A stretch of 11,529 nt of DNA, from positions 1 through 11,529 of the forward strand of contig JAAAVE010000206.1 of assembly GCA_015679605.1 (NCBI GenBank), written 5' to 3'. This document shows, in pieces, positions 9,101 to 11,529 of this stretch. The stretch is from Podila epigama. Taxonomy: Eukaryota; Mortierellomycota; Mortierellomycetes; Mortierellales; Mortierellaceae. Each line of letters starts with the position of its first letter. The stretch's first letter is position 1. Below the pieces are notes generated by a model. It had not been told where the DNA came from. It made no database searches and was given only the letters and a program-made list of their open reading frames with translations. The translations under genes were made by a program, and so were the position numbers.

Positions 9101-9972
9101 AGAATAGTCAAGGGGATGAACCAAGGCGGCATGAAGGGGAGGAGCAAGATCAACAACCACCAGTGATTCTACCTCAAATCCGAGCGAATCCCATCAATGT
9201 GCAGAACCGTCGTGCGCCTCAGGCCATTTTGACAAAGGAACAGCAAGATGCAGCGGCGAGTGCATTGTCGGATATGAATCAAGAGGATGAGGAAGAGGAG
9301 GAAGAGGAAGTAAAAGCTGCTAAATCGCGGCCGACGACGCCCACGGAAGATGAACAGTCAGCGCCAGAGGAGCAGAAGCTGGAGCAGGAGGATGAATCAG
9401 AATGTCAACCACCTCAAGTGAAAAACAAGGAATCGGTTAGACCCAAAACAGAGCAGCAAGCCGAGGCTCAAGAGGTACAACAAGAGCAGCAAGAAGAGGA
9501 GGTGAACAGAAATGAAGAGGAAGAAGACGAGGAAGAAGAGGTTTTGCATAGGTCGGTCCGAAAGCTGGTTGTGACGGATTCGCCTACACATGTTCGGGCG
9601 CCATCCCCGTCCCCGGTGAGCGAAAACAAAGAGCGAATTTCTTATGTGTTCTCGCCCTTCCCTAACCCAAGGCCAGCTCCACGACCAGCCCCGCGGCCTG
9701 CCCCTCGCCCAGTATCGAGAACGTCGACAGATAGCTTGAAGGCATCTTCGCCACCCCTGCCCCCACTTCCACAATCCATGGTAGCCAAGGTTGTTGAGGC
9801 CGATATGGTTTCCAGCCCAACTCGGAGCACCCAGCCATCACCAGTTCCCAGTATTTCATCACAAGAATCCAAGAGATTGAGCAGAACACCAAGTCTTCCA
9901 CCAGCGGTGCCCAAGAAACCTTTGGCCTTGCGAAGTAGTCCAAGATCCCCTGTTGAACAAACAGCTCAATAA
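6182..9972 (+). CDS. Gene B: 1219-aa low-complexity coiled-coil protein, possible myristoylated scaffold
   Basis: Exons are 6182-7523 and 7655-9972 (TAA), joined in phase 1 (TCA G|TC TCG), giving 1219 aa. The start has strong context (A at -3, G at +4). The N-terminus MGNSPSNTKD fits the N-myristoylation pattern G-x3-S. Next come a Ser/Pro-rich segment with a Pro run (84-97), a predicted helical region (about 145-310) with an aromatic/hydrophobic centre (MLLAWFLSFNPGD), and a Glu/Arg/Gln coiled coil (about 312-420). Exon 2 adds a duplicated DYGHGQGFLQD (589-610), a second coil (about 629-672), Gln/His/Tyr tracts (about 704-856), acidic runs (about 990-1002 and 1062-1076) and RPAP repeats (1120-1133). 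Possible SH3 ligands are RPLPALP (515-521), PPLPPLP (1147-1153) and PPAVPKKP (1196-1203). I do not recognise the family. A membrane-attached scaffold is inference from motifs only. Confidence 0.8.
7524..7654 (+). other. Gene B intron (131 nt)
   Basis: The donor is GTACGG and the acceptor CCAG at 7651-7654. A branch-like ACTAA sits about 30 nt before the acceptor. Reading through would end the protein at 7594. The middle holds four TTTTGAA-type units (about 7564-7597). Confidence 0.8.
8077..8142 (+). repeat. Perfect-frame 33-bp tandem duplication in gene B
   Basis: Copies 8077-8109 and 8110-8142 each encode DYGHGQGFLQD. They differ by one silent base (GGC versus GGT), which suggests a recent in-frame duplication. 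Confidence 0.95.
8797..8852 (+). repeat. CAG/CAA repeat coding a Gln/His tract in gene B
   Basis: Mixed CAG/CAA codons are followed by CAC/CAT, within a Gln/His-rich section of exon 2. A smaller Gln tract lies at about 8575-8615. Confidence 0.85.
9664..9711 (+). repeat. Proline-arginine repeat (RPAP units) in gene B
   Basis: Four degenerate 12-bp units encode RPAP-type repeats at residues 1120-1133. Synonymous differences between the units indicate an older expansion than the 33-bp duplication. Confidence 0.8.
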
Positions 9973-9973
9973 A
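9968..9973 (+). terminator. AATAAA overlapping the gene B stop codon
   Basis: The TAA stop (9970-9972) is embedded in AATAAA. TG-rich sequence (9993-10015) and then a T run (10020-10040) follow, matching the order of a compact poly(A) site. The 3' UTR may therefore be only tens of nucleotides, which suits the short gap to gene C. Confidence 0.55.
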
Positions 9974-10095
9974 AATATTGCAGTCACATACACGTGATGT
10001 TTGTTTGGGTTTGGTCGATTTTTTTTTTTTTTTCTTTTTTGTTCAATGGTTCTTTTTGACCTTGTACCTTTTGGACGGCATCGCGTTAACCCCCA

Positions 10096-10125
10096 TTCAC
10101 TTTCACCTTCACCTTCACCTTCACA
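10096..10125. repeat. TTCACC x5 hexanucleotide repeat
   Basis: Five units lie in tandem; the first ends CT, the middle three are perfect and the last ends CA. The repeat sits about 215-245 nt upstream of KRI1. Confidence 0.8.
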
Positions 10126-10156
10126 CACAACCACAACTATAACGAGGATTTTACTT

Positions 10157-10168
10157 GGTAGCGCTACC
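10157..10168. promoter_or_regulatory. Perfect 12-bp palindrome GGTAGCGCTACC upstream of KRI1
   Basis: The sequence equals its own reverse complement. It lies about 170 nt before the KRI1 ATG, in otherwise low-complexity DNA. A dimeric factor site is possible; I do not recognise the motif. Confidence 0.35.
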
Positions 10169-10338
10169 GTTCCTTTTTTTTAACCCATTCCCCTTTAACG
10201 CAACACTGACCATTTCAGTCGTTTGAAACGGCCAACCAAACCCCAGCCTCAGTCATACAAAGACCTACTTGACGAAGAAGCAAGACAGTACAAAAAAAAA
10301 ACACTCGAAAAGAAAAAGAAAGAAAAATTTCAAGCACC

Positions 10339-11529
10339 ATGTCTATGTCTGACGAAGAGATTACCCTCTCTATCAACAAGGATTTCGCTGACAAGTATGA
10401 GAAGACTAAGCGTAGTCAAGAACTCTCTGCTAGTAAGTGTCGGATGTTCTTGTTTTGGTTCCTTGTTATCAGGTTGTCATACTAGTTTTCTGAAATGGAG
10501 GCTTTTTGTTAGTGTGCTGATTCTAACAAGATCGCTTTCCTTTTTTTCTTGACTCTCATCACCAACAACTCCTTCGCTGACTTTTTCCCATATATACACT
10601 ACTACAAACAATTTCTGATCTCCAAAAAAAATGATCGATCCCCGACAAACGAAAATACAACCAAACTCCCTCTCCCTCCATAATCAGTCCGTGAAAAGTA
10701 TGGAGATTTAGAAGAAGAGAAACTGGAGACGATTGCAGAGCGTCAACACAAGTATGGATACACCAAGAACGCAGAATACGATTACGATTCGTATGATTCT
10801 GAAGAGGAAGAAGAAGAAGATGAAGTCGGAGAGTTGATTACACCCGAGGTGGATGGACAGATTATGAAAACGATTGGTATGATTCGAGCACAGGATCCAA
10901 AGATTTATGAAGCGACGTCTCATTTTTTTATTCCTTCCGAGATGGAAAAGGCGCGTGCTGCATGGAAAGCGAAGCAGGAGGAAGAGAAAAAGAATAAGCC
11001 CATGAAGTTGAAGGATTATCATCGTAAAGTGTTGTTGGAGGATGGTGGTATGGTCGATGAGGCGGCAGAGGATAAGAAATTGGAGGAGATGACGCATGTG
11101 GAGCAGCAGGAGCATTTGAAACGGGAGATGAAGGTGAAGTCTTGTTTCTTTTTTGGTTGTATGTGTTCTGTTACAAAAGGGAACTTGGCATAAAGGCACA
11201 AAAGAAACGGAGGTATACATTTTTTAAACAATTCGTTTTTTTTTTCTCGTTATTTTTTCAACTTAATATAGGCTGCTTTCAAGGGCGACAACGACGATGA
11301 TGAAGATGAAGACACCGATTCATTCTTTACACAAAAGGCAAAGACCAAAGAGGAAGAGGACGCAGAGGAAGAAGATTATAAGCGATTCTTGATGGAAAGT
11401 ATGGGTAGCAAGAAGGGTGGAGCAGCTGCCTTCCAGGATTGGCGCGAGTATAAGAATGCGCCTGCCATGGATAAGGACGAGGCATTTTTGATGGAGTATG
11501 TATCTTTTTTTTCTTTTTTTTTTTTTTTT
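10339..11529 (+). CDS. KRI1: KRI1-family nucleolar 40S ribosome biogenesis factor, 5' part
   Basis: Exons are 10339-10432, 10688-11133 and 11272-11495, giving the first 254 codons plus two bases; the gene runs off the window. The start lies in CACCATG, the first ATG for about 290 nt. The family is recognised from the N-terminal pattern LSINKDFADKYEKTKRSQEL followed by REKYGDLE, an acidic run (from about residue 70), the segment PMKLKDYHRKVLLE (136-149) and the HLKREM|KAAFKGD block with acidic residues, DSFFTQKAK and DYKRFLMESMG, in the expected order. In yeast Kri1 is an essential nucleolar protein that binds Krr1 and is needed for 40S subunit assembly; that role is carried over by family membership. 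The conserved C-terminal Kri1 region is outside the window. All three splice joints fall between residues that are continuous in the family, which supports them. Confidence 0.88.
10433..10687 (+). other. KRI1 intron 1 (255 nt)
   Basis: The donor is GTAAGT and the acceptor TCAG at 10684-10687. CTGAT at about 10612 is a branch candidate with no AG between it and the acceptor. Splicing is phase 1: A|TC makes Ile32 between QELSA and REKYGD. No snoRNA boxes are convincing. Confidence 0.85.
11134..11271 (+). other. KRI1 intron 2 (138 nt)
   Basis: The donor is GTGAAG and the acceptor ATATAG at 11266-11271, with a T-rich tract before it. Splicing is phase 0: REMK joins AAFKGD. Retention would give a stop at 11191-11193. 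Confidence 0.8.
11496..11529 (+). other. Start of KRI1 intron 3, cut by the window end
   Basis: A canonical GTATGT donor follows ATG GA (phase 2). The visible intron is almost all T and ends in T16 at the window edge, with no acceptor seen. Confidence 0.65.

Larger units (their letters stand above)
9973..10338 (+). promoter_or_regulatory. Spacer between genes B and C: gene B 3' end, KRI1 promoter and leader
   Basis: This 366-bp gap contains a T-rich run, a TTCACC x5 repeat, a CTATAA at about 10137, a 12-bp palindrome, a CGTTT-G-AAACG dyad (10220-10230) and an A-rich leader with AAAAATTTC nine nt before the start. After ATGs at 9994 and 10045 there is no further ATG until 10339. Exact promoter elements are not established. 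Confidence 0.5.

Noticed and set aside
10433-10687. Box C/D snoRNA in KRI1 intron 1
   Set aside because: Introns of ribosome genes often host snoRNAs, but no RTGATGA box is present (only ATGATCG) and no CTGA lies downstream of it.
10708-11220. 170-aa open frame on the - strand over KRI1
   Set aside because: It mirrors KRI1 exon 2 and intron 2; the sense strand has clear family conservation.

Overview
The window reads as nuclear DNA of a filamentous fungus. It has spliced genes with GT..AG introns of about 130-730 nt, CTRAY-type branch points, many homopolymers and microsatellites, C/A/T-rich 5' leaders, and long proteins rich in Gln, His, Ser and Pro. The style resembles early-diverging fungi such as Mortierella; that placement is inference from style, not from a search. 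I saw no RNA gene, transposon, CRISPR array or virus-like gene.

Three protein genes lie head to tail on the + strand. Gene A (1246-4642, three exons, 830 aa) follows a leader region of more than 1 kb. Its first two exons and the start of exon 3 join into a short domain that looks like a winged helix and is hidden in unspliced reading frames. The rest is disordered, with Asn-Ala/Val, Gln/His and Gln repeats, a predicted helical or coiled-coil region, and a basic C-terminus that could be nuclear. Gene B (6182-9972, two exons, 1219 aa) starts with a possible N-myristoylation motif. It then has a helical region, a long charged coiled coil, Gln/His-rich tracts, acidic runs and several SH3-ligand-like proline motifs; I do not recognise the family. 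Gene C (from 10339, running off the right edge, four or more exons) is the 5' part of KRI1, a nucleolar factor for 40S ribosomal subunit assembly.

Layout: 1-1245 promoter/leader of A with microsatellites and one tiny uORF; 1246-4642 gene A; 4643-about 5040 very T-rich 3' UTR; about 5042-5700 intergenic DNA with short tandem repeats; about 5700-6181 leader of B with a 12-codon uORF ending 3 nt before the main start; 6182-9972 gene B; 9973-10338 a 366-bp spacer holding the 3' end of B and the promoter/leader of C; 10339-11529 KRI1, ending inside its third intron in a T16 run. Both window ends lie in low-complexity sequence, so this may be a whole small contig broken at homopolymers.

Nothing shows that the three genes share a pathway. 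A and B look like lineage-specific disordered proteins, and only KRI1 has a confident function.
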